Shown one piece after another: positions 22,418 through 35,225 of a stretch of 64,000 nucleotides of DNA (position 1 is its first letter; every line of letters begins with the position of its first letter). This stretch comes from Blasia pusilla (lineage: Eukaryota > Marchantiophyta > Marchantiopsida > Blasiales): assembly GCA_050084515.1 (NCBI GenBank), contig CM114271.1, positions 39,122,001 to 39,186,000 on the forward strand, written 5' to 3'. The position numbers and the translations under genes were made by a program. The notes below the pieces were generated by a model. The model was not told the DNA's origin. It saw only the letters and a program-made list of their open reading frames with translations, and searched no databases.

Positions 22418-22598
22418 CTAGTGTGATGCCCGTGATATGCACGGATAATGGGAAAGATATTTAGACATTTGCTAAATTTGGTAGGTTAATTTATTTATTT
22501 TTTAAATCCACACCTGTAAATATTGGAGGAGGTTGAAAGGACATGTGTCAACATTAGAGGAGGGTTTCTCTAATTTCATCATCTTTTCATGATATCGA
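22418..22598 (-). mobile_element. Miniature non-autonomous Helitron, 181 bp (minus)
   Basis: The minus-strand 5' end is TCGATATCATG preceded by A (22599) and followed by GAGAAACCCTCC, like the other mini-Helitrons in the window. The 3' end has a hairpin CCGTG-CATAT-CACGG and finishes in CTAG at 22421-22418. The following base is A and not the expected T, so one side of the A/T target is altered. Confidence 0.55.
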
Positions 22599-22599
22599 T

Positions 22600-23840
22600 G
22601 AAGGATGAGTAAACTATCAAACAAACAATAACGAGAATTCCAAAGAGGGACTCCAACTCAAAAGGCTTATTACGACCAGTGAACTTAGGGGTGTCATCTG
22701 GAGATCCTACGGTCGTCCGACCAGTTCAACTTGAGGTTGATGGAAAATGACCGTCATGCCATACATGGTTCCTACTAAGGTATCCATCGTGACGGTATTG
22801 GCACTATCTCATGCCTTACTCGCACACTTTAGCATCCCGCGGCAAACGCACACAGGCCAGCCCAAAGTTGAGCCTCCTTTCCTATTGACTATCACTGGCC
22901 CAAACTTACAACCGGCCCGCCAAATTTTGTCATCCGCATTTGGGCTAGTTGGATGACACCCCCTATTTTCCTATTAAGCTATGCGGGAACTCTAATGTCG
23001 CAATAGGGGGAGTCAAAGAAGATGTTTCGCCTATGGGAGAAATGCCTAAATAAGGATGAGATATCTTATTCTTATTGCACGGTTTGGAAGTATATGAATG
23101 GCATCTTATGCATTGAAATCAATATATATGTGAATATATATCAACCTTAATTTAAAATGGATGCCCACTTTAGTAAAAAACACATTTCAAAAAAGGACTA
23201 AGAAAGGCAACAACATCCCAAAAGAGGAAGGATGCAAGAAAAGAAATGCAAAAAAAATGGAAACAAATCAAACACAAACATGAGCTCAATGAGCTACAAG
23301 ATAGATAGTTTGGAACCAATTTGACACAACCACCAGTAGTTGGTTCGATGTGAATGAAACGATGTGATGAGTGGTCACCGACTACTTCGACTCAACTTAT
23401 TAATCCCAATGCTTATGTACTTTGTAATGCCATTGAGATGCATTGTCGATAAAAAATTAGTGACAACGGAGAGAGAAAGACTACGAGAAGGGGTAAGTTG
23501 ATGATTCTTGAGAGAATGGTGGGCATATGTTTTCAAGGAAGTATCAAAAAACACATGTAAGTGCCAAAAAAAATCCATTGCAAGAGGGATAAAGCCATCG
23601 GTCGCAGTCTCAATACATAACTTAACTCCTTGATTCTTGATGTTGCATTAATCATGGAACCTGTACTGTGTTTAGTATGATACACCGAGAAATAACGTTT
23701 TGGATCAACAAACCACCATATCATCCACACTAGAGAAAATCCACCTCAACTCCTCTAAAACAACTAGGTTAATTTGTCAATGAGAGATTGCTTGTAAAGT
23801 AGAAGGTGGGACATACAGTTCCTCTTGCCCGATGGTATAT
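22600..23840. other. Intergenic, no gene recognised
   Basis: Nothing with recognisable protein or RNA homology was seen. Confidence 0.5.
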
Positions 23841-23850
23841 CATACAATAC

Positions 23851-24045
23851 AAGACAATTATACTATTGCCTCTCTAATCATATCATGAGTTGTCATTCAT
23901 TTTTCACCATATACACATCAGAGATGGTATATACCCTTTCTATCAATGGGCGTTAAGCGAATAGACGTAGAAGAGAAGGATGGGGAAATCCAATGTATAA
24001 GACAATTATACTATTGCCTCTCTAATCACACACATCATGAGTTGG
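23851..24045. repeat. About 45-bp direct repeat pair 148 bp apart
   Basis: AAGACAATTATACTATTGCC with the following TCTCTAATCA and ATCATGAGTTG occurs at 23851-23893 and 23999-24045. The second copy is followed at once by a CT microsatellite. Confidence 0.8.
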
Positions 24046-24064
24046 CATGGAGAGATGGACTTTC

Positions 24065-24068
<4 letters not shown>

Positions 24069-24110
<42 letters not shown>
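24069..24110. repeat. (CT)21 microsatellite
   Basis: A pure CT tract of about 42 bp. Confidence 0.97.
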
Positions 24111-24112
<2 letters not shown>

Positions 24113-24119
24113 ACTTATG

Positions 24120-25970
24120 CACACAGGTCATGCTCTTACCTCTTGACCAACAAGAGAAGGTTAAGAAAAACATTTGAAAGTAGAAATTCAACTAAGAAAA
24201 AAATAGAAAACTTATTAAAAATGGTAAGTTTCTCAAAATCGGTCCAAATAAGCCCAAAGCAAGGATAATTTATACACTTAAGTCAACCCTCCACCTTAAC
24301 AAATCATCCTTGACCTACTAACATTAACAACTAACCTCTCTAGCTATATCAGGTAAGCAATCTCTATGCTCCATTACCAAATGATGTGACACCCTCCTCA
24401 CTTCACTCATCCACTTTGCCTCTCTTCAATTTTTTGACATCTTTGAATCTTAATTTGTTTCAAGGTATTTTAAGTATGTCTTAATCATGTCATGAGTTCA
24501 CATGCTTTGAACAATGAATTCAAACTCTTTATTGGTTAAACATAGATGTGTAAGGAGAACCAATAACTTTGAGACATCCGATACTCTTGGCTACCTTATT
24601 TAATTTTTTACTTTTGCATGACATGCAAATACAGATATGACATGGAGGATTTAATAACTCATTCCCATGGATAAATGAGACATAATGAATAAGGACTCAA
24701 AAGACCAAATTTTATTTCCACAAGAATCCACAAATGTGTTTCATGGTTATTTTTAAAATTTTAAAATATAAACATTTTCGGACAAGGCCCTCTTCATGTG
24801 GATGAAGGTTAGGATCCCAAAGAGGATATTAGAATGCATCTAATAGGTGGCATTATCTCAAGAAGGTATCATTGCTAAAACTTATGAGGATTTGTGGGGA
24901 GTGGGGGAGGGGAAGGACTTATACACCAAAAATTATATATAAAGACAAATTTCCCTTATGTGATTTTATACCCTATGTTATTAACAGAATATCTAATTTT
25001 CATTCAAAAATCCTAATTTATGAATTACAAATCTTTATTCGTGCATATTCTACGTGTAAAGGATTTCAAAGCAAAACAACTATTATGAAGCCCGTGCAAA
25101 TCACATATTGATAACCACACCCTCCAAAAATGTGATTTCATATTAATCGTAAGACCTAAACCCTTGACAGCTAGAAATGATTCAATTTCGAATATAAGAC
25201 AAGGCCTCAAAAAAGACATGTCATGTCACGAAGAAAAGTGATAAAAAATCACGAAGCAGTGTGATAATAATACATATTGATTTGGATCGAGAAGAAAAGG
25301 AGTTTTTGGAATGAGGAAAAGTTTTTGGTTGGAAAGAAACTTAATTAAAGATCTATAAAAAATCAACAAAAATGAGACTTAAAAAATCGACAACTTCATG
25401 ACCACAGCCCGACGGTCTAATAAGTTTCTCTAATGTCTGGTGTAACCGGGAAATAGGCAATATTCATCGCGGTCGGACCGTGGGATGTAGTAGCTATTTA
25501 CCGACTCGCAGTCGGCCGTTTCCTTTCAACGGTATTTGCTCATGGATACCTTACTGAGCTTACGGTATTTCTTTCTGCGTCTCACAGCCCGACGGCACGT
25601 CCTCATTGACGTATTTCCCGAGTCTTCCGACGACTACCCGCACGAAGTCACATCACAGTTGCTTCCGCGTGCTTACGTGGTATACAAGGAAATCGCGTTT
25701 TACTTTTTCCCACCACCAACTTTTTTCGCCCAGCTGCCCTACTGCTAGCACCAGCCCGCCCGCCCGCTGGGCATATGCCTACCATAGGGACTAGGGAGTC
25801 TAGGACTGTAGGAGGGGGAGTAAGCACGTGAGTATCTGGTACCAACAATTGGGAATGTACTAATGCTTTGAATAGCGAGCATGTTAGAAGGAAGCGTGAG
25901 GTTTGAGTAGCTTGACGGAGCCTGGACCCCACTTCCGTGGGAACACGACACTGGCGGATGTAGAATTGTA
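24120..25970. other. Intergenic, no gene recognised
   Basis: AT-rich up to about 25380, then a more GC-balanced stretch (25400-25970) with short overlapping open frames on both strands but no recognisable domain. Confidence 0.5.
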
Positions 25971-26629
25971 GAGCAGGGTTCGGGAAGTTTTTTTTATTTG
26001 TCGGCCCAATACCGGGAAATGTCAAATTTCCCGGGTATTTTTTTTATACCGGCGGCGACCGGAAACCTTTTCAGTTACTGGTTTTTTCCCGAACTTTTTT
26101 CCCGGGCAGTTTAAATCTGGCAGGAATGTTTTTCCTTTCGGTCTATTTCTGATATTATTTTTTTCCAGCCACATTTCTGCCAACTTTTTTTGGCCTAGCC
26201 ACATTTCCGGTTCCATTTAAGCAACTTCAATTGCTTTTTTTTGTCACTAACATGAAGTTTCCTTCAAGTCTCCCCGGTACTCAACTTCCCAACCCTTTTC
26301 TCTGTCAGTAACTTCAAGTTTCCCTGGTACCCAACTTCCCAACCCTTTTCCCTTGGTTTCATTTCAGGTAACTCCTACTTCCAACTTCCTAACTTCCTAG
26401 TTCCTACATCATCATCCTTGGCAGGAGTTGAACCTGGCAAGCCTCCCACCCAGCCAAAGATCCTAAATTCCTAATTCCCTACAAAGGATTTTATCCTCAT
26501 CCTTGGCAGGAGTTGAACATGATTTCTCTCCCACCAGTTGGGAGCCAAGGATCCTACCCCTCTAGAATACTTGGAGCCTCACTGCTCCAAGCATTCTAGA
26601 AGGGTCCAACTCCTACTTCCTAAAATACA

Positions 26630-28860
26630 AAGGCTAAGATGTATCAGCAGCTTCCTCTTCCACAGCTTGGGAGACATATCTATGTGGATTTGCAAACAAG
26701 TACCTAAAATGAGCAGAATTCTTCCACAAGACCATAGACTCAGACAATATATCCTCATAATCAGAGGACGATCCTTCCAAGGCAATCCTCAAAATTGCAT
26801 CCAAGTACTTGGTGGTCAACTTGTTACGAGATTTAGTCTTGATCATATTGTGAATGGAAAATGCTCTCTCACTTATGGCAGTACTAACACACTGGACCCT
26901 AGCTACATTTGCCAAAATCAACAACTTAGAAAATTTACATTGTAGAGAGGGACTCCAACTCACCATAGCCCACAAGTCTCTGGAGTTGCGATCCTTCCAC
27001 TCAGTGGTAGCCATCAATTTGAAAGACTGAAACTCTTGCTTTATAAGTGGAGAATTAATGATTGCAGGTTGTAACTGACCTTGCAATGGCAACTGGGCTC
27101 CGAAAAAACCACACAAATCATCTAAATCTTTACATCCCCAGCTACTGAATCCCACTTGCCGTGATGGCATGTGCAAAGGATTAAGGATTTTCATTGCACC
27201 AACGAGGTTGTTGTCTCGAAATCAATCATGTAAAGCTGCACACACACTTTCAGCAAACCTTTTCTGAAAGAACAAGGCACCCTCTGAGTCACTTCCTGTC
27301 TGATCCCGAGACATACATATGCTATGAAATTTGTTTCCCCTGATCTAAGACTGTAAACGACGAAGATAACCACCAGGTGGCCCAAAGTCAAGAAGTATAT
27401 GGTAACATGTTTCTTCAAAGAAGGTTGAAGCATTCAATTCATGAGTTTCCATCACAAAATTCATGCTTATCCTAGCTACCTCAGAATTGACAATGCTCCC
27501 AATTGTGCTAACATCTACAAACTGGTACTGAAATATCTTACTCAAACTAGCAAGCATGGAAAGAATGTCAGCCAAAAATTATAATTGATAGATCATTTGG
27601 AATGATCTCAACTTGTTAAACAAGTTGGCAGCATTCCCATCATCCTCTGAAGAAGATATATCTCTGAAGTACGTTTTTACCGATTCTTAAGAATCACACA
27701 ATGTGGTCACAGCTTGCCAACGGGATAACCATCGAACCTTGTGGTATCTCTTCATGACTCGCTAGGGGTCATTGAATTTTTCTTGCAAGGATAACAAGAT
27801 TGTTTTCCTCTTGGAGGACCTTCTAAAGTAGCTAGCTACAGCATTGAGAATCCAGTCAACTTCAGAGGAGATTGACTTACAATCAGGAGCTTTGGCAGTT
27901 GATAAAGCGGCCAAATTTATTCTATGGACTACACAATGAATTGAAAGAATGTAGGGATTTACCTTCTGCCTCAATTGAGAGGCTACCCCTGTCTGGCTAT
28001 CTACCATTGTTGAGGCACCGTCAGAACCAAATGCAACCATTTTGGAGAATTCCAATCCTCCATCTTTCAGTAGTTGCAAAAAAAATTTGGTAATAGCATT
28101 AGATTATTTTGATTCGCAATGAATTAATCCTAGAAAACAGGATTTTTCTTGGCCCTCTTCAATGAAAGTAGTGAACATGACCAGATGCCCTGTTATGGAT
28201 ATGTCAATCGACTCATCGATCAAAATTCCAAAGAAAGGAGAGGCTTGAACTCTAGCAAGACTTCTACTAAGTAGGACTTGGCTAATGAAATAAGACATTT
28301 CACTGCAACTCTTCTCATCTTGGTATAGGTCTTTGGTAATGGGATCATTAATAGAGACTAACAACTTACAAAGACTGGAGAATTTGATAAATGGGATAGC
28401 CTCCTTCGCAAGGAAGTATGCACATTTAAACAATGTCATCAGAGCGGCTTCGCAGGTTCGATTGGTTGTGGCAATAGCCTTGGCCATGGACTTCTTACCC
28501 CCATTTTGCAGCCCATGCAAGCTTGATATGCTCATTAGACTTGGCATGATCAGTAAAGGCTGAAAACTTACAATTAATTGTACCATCCCTGGCAAAGACA
28601 CTCTTCCCCTTCCCCTTCCTACGAACTTTACAAAAGATTCTACCAAGGTCAAGAATCAAATTCAATCCAATCATACATTGAGTACCATACATCCTTCCAT
28701 GCAACACAAACTTTCTTAGGTAAAGCCCCAATCCTTCCTGATGGAGTTTGCTCTTCTTTTTCATCAGAAGAGCCAGATAATAAGATAATGTCTGGCCCTT
28801 TCTTTCCTTGTTCCTTACGTAGGAAAGCGGTCATAGTTTTTTGTCTCTTTGCCATCCTTG
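26630..28860 (-). pseudogene. hAT transposase pseudogene (ZNF862-like, with C-terminal dimerisation domain)
   Basis: Read from about 28855 on the minus strand. The start is MAKRQKTMTAFLRKEQGKK, then a TTF-type zinc-finger-like region (GTINCKFSAFTDHAKSNEH, about 28500-28620). A segment SPFFGILIDESIDISITGHL is the catalytic-domain hallmark (28190-28250). Then come MVAFGSDGASTM and IHCVVHRINLAAL (27870-28040). At the C terminus VARVQCVSTAISERAFSIHN and KYLDAILRI (26800-26910) form the hAT dimerisation domain. The frame changes several times and has stops (for example at 28649, 28104 and 27762), so no intact protein is made. Domain order and spacing match hAT elements of the DUF4371/ZNF862 group. 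Confidence 0.85.
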
Positions 28861-28989
28861 ATCCGATACTCCGAGAATCCGAGGGAGACCAATGTCTCCA
28901 AGAAATTGAGAATCCCAAATTCCCAAGCACTCGGCGAAAAATCGAGAATTTCAGGAGCGAGCGAGCAGCAAGTGCTACGAGACTAGAGT

Positions 28990-29310
28990 CCCAGCGTTAG
29001 ATCAAGTAGGGTCCGAGCGAGCAAGCAAGCAAGGTCCGAGAAATGAGTGTCCGAGCAACGTCCCAACAACGTCCGACCGAGCAAGCAAGGTGAAAACAAG
29101 AACTGTGAAAAAACAAGGAAGGTCCGAGCGAGCAGCCAACGTCCCAGGGTCCCAGAGTCCCAGCGAGAAACGAGCGAGCAACGGGCGAGCCTCCGAGTAG
29201 CGATCGTCCGAGGGACCAAGACTCCGAGCTATACATGAAAAAATGAGGCAGTGTCTCCGCATCCAAGAGCGAGCGAGGAAGCAACGAGCGAGGAAGAGCG
29301 AGGAAGAATG
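28990..29310. repeat. Degenerate GAGCGAGCAAGCAAGGTCCGAG-type repeats
   Basis: Short words (GAGCGAGCAA, GTCCGAG, AACGTCC) recur about ten times inside the hAT element upstream of its transposase. Overlapping Ser/Leu/Arg-rich frames here are artefacts of the repeat. Confidence 0.65.
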
Positions 29311-29899
29311 AGGGCTCGGAGGGGCCAGCATGGGGTCTCCCCTCGGGGCCTCGACCCTCCGTGCTGAGCGTCCGATCGGGATCGGACGACTCAGAATGAA
29401 GATATAAAACGCCGGGGGTAAAACATATATTGGACGGTCCCGATACAGCCTCTCCTCCTCGACATCATCCGACCGTCCCTTCTACTAGCCAATCAGAGGC
29501 TACCAAAATTTTCCGGCTGCCAGAATATGACGTGGCCAAAAAATGACCATCGGAAACCTCTTTCCGGCTTAGAACCGGTAGCCCCTCCCGTCTGACGTCA
29601 GATTCCGGTATAGTTCTGCCGGAAAACAGTGAAATTTGGCAAACCCCCTGAAATCTGGTCAGCTACCGGAACCGTTGTAAACCCTACCGGAAACGTCAAA
29701 AGTAGATCGGAAAATCGGAAAATCAGCCGGCCAGCACAGCACGTAACCGCGGACCTCCCCGATCATTGTTGTAGAGAGGAAAGTTTTGAGCCTACAAGAC
29801 GCGAAGAAATTCGAAGAATCTTCCACCTGCCTCGTGGGATTTCCGAAAGTTGTGGTTCGGACATGTGGCTTCACTTTTATCCATACTAGTGTAGTATGG

Positions 29900-32100
29900 A
29901 TAAAAGACATGTAGCAAGAAAGTTAAATCAACTTTTTTCTAATTTTTTAGTATGAGAAATAGTTTTTTCTTCGTTTAGACAGGTCTTGTTTGTAAATAAG
30001 AAGGCATATTCCAATAATAATAAAATAGTAATAATGTAAATTTTTAATAAAATTTTCAAATAATAATTGAGATTAATTTTGAACGATTTTTTTAATTTAA
30101 AAGATATTAGTTTAGAAACTGGTCAATTGAAAATTCCAAGAGGAGAGAAATTTGCAACATGAAAGGGGACTATCTAATAGTAATACATATTACTAATGGA
30201 AACGGAAGTTCCTACTTAGCATCGTCTTCTAATTAAAAAATCGTAACTCTGAACTACCCCATACTTTTATGGGTTCCTTCATCCCTTTTTATTGATATAG
30301 ATAGTTCTCGAAAATTTAGTCCCATTTAAAGGTAAACCATTCTAACACACTATAAGGCAACCATGCTTTTTGCATGTATCAAACTTTATGCAAGAATAAT
30401 TGTGTTATCCCATTAGACACACTAGTAAAAATGTAAGAACACCTCGTGTTGTGCAATAGCACATTTTTCTACTTAGCACATTTTAATCAAATCCTAAGTC
30501 CACACAAATATTCATACAACAACTTTGCCACATCTTCCTCGAGACTCTAAAATTTATAAATTCAACTCTATGCCTCTTCAAACTTTGAATCTCACTCTTC
30601 AACTTTGTAAGAGAGTTCTTGGTTTGAGTTGATAGTAAAGCTCAAATACTAACAAAAATTTATATGAATGTTAGAGGAGGTTCAATCTTACAAAAAAGTT
30701 TATGCATAAATTGGATCCACCATAATCTTCTAGTTAAAATCTCTACAAGTGTAAACCTACTATTTTCAAAAGGATCTTCCTTTTCAAGAAGGACTTCACT
30801 ACTTTAGGAGAAAAAGAATATCCTAAAACAATATAATGTAGGAGGTCATATGGTATGAGAACACACAATTTCAGTTCGTTTACATAAGTTCATGCGTTGC
30901 AAGATCCAAAATGGACGGGGATGACTAAGAGATTTTCATCTTTTGGGGAATGAACTAAGAAAGATTGGGAAAATTGTTGGTCCAAAAAAAATCTTTTTCA
31001 CTTATAAGGAGTTTCAATCCCCCTCAAGTCTAATAAGCCTTATTTGGAATATCATTTTGATCAATACTTCTCAAGAGTTCGACGTGAAGGCATGTTGTGG
31101 GCATGAATGATTAATCATGTCCTAAGAGGTTTACAAATTGGGTTTTAAGAGTTATCAAATTAATGAGTATATTTTAGCATGATATAAATGTGAGTAAATT
31201 CTTCTTAAATACGTGGCTTTATTACAATCCTCTCCTAAAGAACCCAAGTTTGATCTAACAAAATAGTGTACATTGTATAGAGCCCAACTATATCAATTGG
31301 GAAATCTTGAGAATATTAAGGGAAGTATGTGGATCCATCTGGATTTAAATATGGTTTTGCTAGTAAATACTAAAATTTCTTCTCTCATTGTTGAATCTAT
31401 ACCCAACCTTTGGCCCTATATCTAACCACGGGTCTCTTCACCATAAGTGCGGGTTTGACTTGACTCTAATCTTCAAAAAATCATATAAAAGAATTTTCTT
31501 TCAGATTTGGGATGGAAGGATGAGAGAGGATTGTTGTGAGGACCAATCTTGGACATTTGGGAGTATTAGAGTGAAAGCTTTTCCCAAAAAAATTGAAATT
31601 TCTAGATTCGTAATTGTGTTTGAGATGCATCATGGGATAGTGCATTTTTTTGGTACTTGCTATTTTTTATTTTTACAAGTTTAATTGCAACCCGAAGTTT
31701 TCTTTTCTAAAATTCGGAAAATTTAAAGAAAACTAAATTTATCCCAAATAGAAAAAAAACAATCTTCAGACAGTTAGAAAATTTTCTATCTTGGAGTACC
31801 GACTTTGAAAACGGCAGGTTCTTCAGGCCCATAGAACCGGTCAAGAACCTCGTCTTCCCCGGGAAGGTGGAGTTCAAATAGTTCTGCGGGATTCCAATAC
31901 AGAGAACTCTGTTTCTTTCCACGTGGACCATGGTTCTATGCAAGCCCTTAAATCACCGACATTAGTTTCCGAAGAGGAGTAAACCGCCTTCCAGCTAGCG
32001 AACCTCAACTACGCATCAAGTGGGCCCAGGGGGAGGTGATTTGAGCTGTGGACAGGGCCGACAGGCATGAAATTCCGCCACGTGGTAGATGCAAACTTGG
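29900..32100. other. Intergenic, AT-rich, no gene recognised
   Basis: No recognisable domain. Composition becomes more balanced from about 31790. Confidence 0.5.
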
Positions 32101-32128
32101 CTTCTGCTCAAGACGTACTGCTTCTACT

Positions 32129-32159
32129 ACGTGTCATTACACGTGTCATTACACGTGTC
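32129..32159. promoter_or_regulatory. Three ABRE/G-box motifs at 12-bp spacing
   Basis: ACGTGTC occurs at 32129-32135, 32141-32147 and 32153-32159, and the last two lie within full CACGTG boxes. Perfect 12-bp spacing means this could be either a tandem duplication or a functional ABA-response cluster. No gene is recognised next to it. Confidence 0.55.
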
Positions 32160-32350
32160 CTTTCTGACGGTTGTCGAGTCTGCAATGCCTCTGCATGGGA
32201 TAGCCCTTAAGTGACGACGATTCCGATCATTGACGTATGTGGCACTGTTTATGGTGGAAGAGTTACCCAGTAGCCCACCTTCTACAAAAGTGAAATTAAT
32301 TGTCCCCCAATGTTTCAACTTCCATGTTTAACGCACGGTGCCCGATCACT

Positions 32351-32393
32351 AATGGTTCCCTCGGCATATTTGTCGTATGCCGAGGGAACCATT
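32351..32393. repeat. Perfect 18-bp inverted repeat with 7-nt loop
   Basis: Arms 32351-32368 and 32376-32393 are exact reverse complements (AATGGTTCCCTCGGCATA) around a TTTGTCG loop. The flanks do not extend the pairing. It could form a DNA cruciform or an RNA hairpin, but it is too short alone for a typical plant microRNA precursor. Confidence 0.92.
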
Positions 32394-32399
32394 ATGCAT

Positions 32400-33365
32400 A
32401 AAAGTCATATATTCTGCAAATTCATTTTTATCTAAGTTTGCGGTCATTTTATATTTATGAATATGATTAGTTAGTATGTTCGTGATTGCCCAAGAAAATG
32501 ATTTTTCGATAATTAAAAAATATTTTTCAATTTAAAATTGAATGAGAATTTTCGTTTCCTACTTTTAAGAGAGTGATAAATTTTAATTTTTCAATTAATA
32601 TTTAAATAAATGATACCAAATCTCTTAAATAATTTCTTTCTACCACAAAAGTTTTAAAAAATTTACTGTTCCCATCAAATCGTGTGAGGCCTTTTCCCAC
32701 CCCTTCTCTCCGCAGAAAATCTGTATCTGAAAATACTTATAAAATGTTAGAAATAAATAAAAATCGCATTTTAAAATTAAAAATTTTATTTCAAAAAATA
32801 TCATAGTATTTGGGGCTGTGAAAATTTCACCCTTCCATAAAATTTAAACATTATATGCTCCTTCTCATTCAAATTCGTTTTGACTTCCATCAAGTATGAA
32901 TTATGGAAAAAATTATAAATTTTTTTATTGTTGTTTCTAATTATCCGATTTTTTTTATTGCTAGGATCACCAATTAAAATATTAAAATATATTTAATTAT
33001 TAATTAAGAATATTAATTTTCCTCTTCCATTAAAATTCATTTTCCCTACCCATCTAATATGGATCAAAGGACAAAATTCAAATATATTACTATATTGTCT
33101 CACCACCCACTACTTGTTCTTATTGTCCACATAGGATCTCCCATTATAATATAGAATATAGATGAGGAAAAAATTTCTTCATCTTTGACCTTCTTAATTA
33201 AATTATTTTTAAATTTGATATGTGTCAAAAGTAGAAGAATTTTCAAAAGATAGGTATAAATAGCAAACGAATATTTCCCTAACGCTATCCTCTTAATCAA
33301 ACATCTGGTATATTATTTTCTATTGAGCAACACTTTTCATTTTGGCCTTCATCCATAATTTTTTT
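32400..33365. other. AT-rich intergenic region, no gene recognised
   Basis: Low-complexity AT-rich DNA with only short chance open frames. Confidence 0.6.
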
Positions 33366-33370
33366 TTTCC

Positions 33371-33430
33371 TTAACAAGAGTAACTTTATGGCAAGTTACT
33401 CTTGTTAACTTCCTTAACAAGAGTAACTTT
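33371..33430. repeat. 16-bp perfect inverted repeat plus third direct copy
   Basis: TTAACAAGAGTAACTT (33371-33386) pairs perfectly with 33393-33408 across a 6-nt loop. The same word appears again in direct orientation at 33414-33429. Confidence 0.92.
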
Positions 33431-33720
33431 CATTTTGAACTTCACCTAAGTTTACATATGGGATTTAGTTATCCGTCTATTGTATATTATATGTTGTGTA
33501 TTGCACTCGAGATTGCACTATTACATCTTTAGTTTACTTGGTTTCGTGATCATTAATGGCATTGCTGATTTTTTTAAAAAGTTAGAAACATCTATTAAGA
33601 TTATGAAGCTCTTCATGGGAATGGAAGGTTAGACTTGTTCTAAGGAGCGAAGCATTCTTAAAAAATTACAAAAAAAGCTACAGAAAATGGTTGTTTGCGA
33701 ATCCAGGCAAGTAAATAACC

Positions 33721-33906
33721 AAGGTTGCCAAAAAACGGACAAGTCCGGACACATCCATGGACATGCCGCTCAGGGACCCGCGGCCCGCATCTGAGCCCGC
33801 CATACTTGTCAAGCCCGCTTGGGTCTATGGATGCGCGCTGTGGGTACCCAGACCCGCATGGACATGGACATGTCCACAAACACAGACTTTGTTTGTGTAC
33901 AACCTT
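33721..33906. mobile_element. Short TIR element family M1 (GC-rich interior), copy b
   Basis: It begins AAGGTTGCC and ends GTACAACCTTG, with terminal blocks of GGACAAGTCC and GGACATGTCC type. The interior carries GGGTACC and repeated GCCCGC words. At 186 bp it is one of the cleanest copies for seeing both inverted ends. Confidence 0.82.
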
Positions 33907-33969
33907 GTATATAACACCCACAGATAATATAGTAATAATAAAGGAAAATTTGTAAATATAAACCAAACA

Positions 33970-35200
33970 AAAAATTGTTAAAATTTTTCAATGGGAAAGT
34001 TTCTAAAAAAAATTTGGTGAAGAATTCCATCAATGTAAATATGATTGGAAATTTGAAGGAGATAGAAAAGTCCGAGGTCGTTAACCAAACAAGAAATACG
34101 AAAAATTATGAGTAAAAAGTAAAAATCTAAGGGAAAAAAATTAGCAATAGAAATATGGTTAGATGAAATTATGAGAGAAATCTTCATGGATGCTTTAAAA
34201 AATTGGAACATCCATACTCTATTTCGAGAAAGGGAGGGTTACTAGAAACAATGAGAGAAATTTCTTTAATTCTAAAGGAAAGTTCATGTAACAAATTACT
34301 TATTTATTTGGTGAAAGGAGTAAGCAAAGGAAAAAATGCAATTATACTTTTAGATTGTAAGACTACTTTAAGGATTGGAATCAAAATTATGTCCACACAT
34401 AGTAATGTAAGAATAGTGGAAGAGTTGATAGTGGCATACAATCTTGTAGTATTATCCATTTCTTATGATCCACAAATAAGATGATTTTTTGCTACTGAAT
34501 TTTTCTAAGTGAGCACAAATTTTTTGAGGTTAAATTTCAATAATCCAAATATTCAGAAAAAACTTGGAAAACATGAAATCTTTGTGAGGAAAAATTAAAA
34601 TTAACATAAATAGACTAGATATCACACAAATGATATAAATATTCCTTCAAAATTCCATATTTTTTGGGTGTGGATACAATTAAAACTTACATGAGTAGAT
34701 CCCATGATGGCCTTCCATACTACCAAGGATGCACATGGATAAAGTATGTGTCTGCAAATATTGATATGGTCTTTGGCTGTAAAATATTTAATAATGTACT
34801 GATTTGGAACATTAGTAACTTGATTTTTTGAAGTTTCCATTTCCTCGTTATCCGTTTAGGAGGCTTACATTAAGTATCTCAATCATAATGCATTGCCTTA
34901 TGCATTCTACAAATAGAAATATTGTCATTGTGTAAAATAATATCCCTATTTGATGTTTGAGTTAGACAAGGAATTCCTATTGCTATAACTTTCAAACTTT
35001 TCTTCTCTCTTGGAGATGCCTATTTGATACACTTCACTTATATCTTTACAATTTTTCCATATGTGTGAATCACAACATACAACCTTATGTATCCTACACA
35101 TGATAATGTCCCTATTGGGGCGTCTGAAATTATGGAATGTATGGTTGGATGTCAATGTATGTATTAAATTTTATGGTCTTTGTGCGTCTTTAGTGTCACG
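33970..35200. other. AT-rich intergenic region, no gene recognised
   Basis: Only chance-length open frames without recognisable domains. Confidence 0.5.
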
Positions 35201-35225
35201 TGCCGGAGGAGGCTGCAAGGTGGCA

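Larger units (their letters stand above)
25974..29650 (-). mobile_element. hAT-type DNA transposon, decayed (approximate limits)
   Basis: It contains the broken transposase at 26630-28860. The proposed left end is CAGGGTTCGGGAAG at 25974, and the proposed right end reads CAGGGGGTTTGCCAAATTT on the minus strand up to 29650. Only CAGGG and a loose G/T pattern match, and I could not find matching 8-bp target duplications, so the limits are tentative. Both flanks are rich in CCGG words, as is common in subterminal regions of such elements. Confidence 0.5.

Noticed and set aside
26538-26945. Plus-strand open frame of 135 codons
   Set aside because: It is antisense to the hAT transposase C-terminal dimerisation domain, whose homology lies on the minus strand.
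28983-29331. Overlapping Leu/Ser/Arg-rich frames
   Set aside because: They arise from the degenerate GAGCGAGCAAG-type repeat inside the hAT element and differ in every frame.
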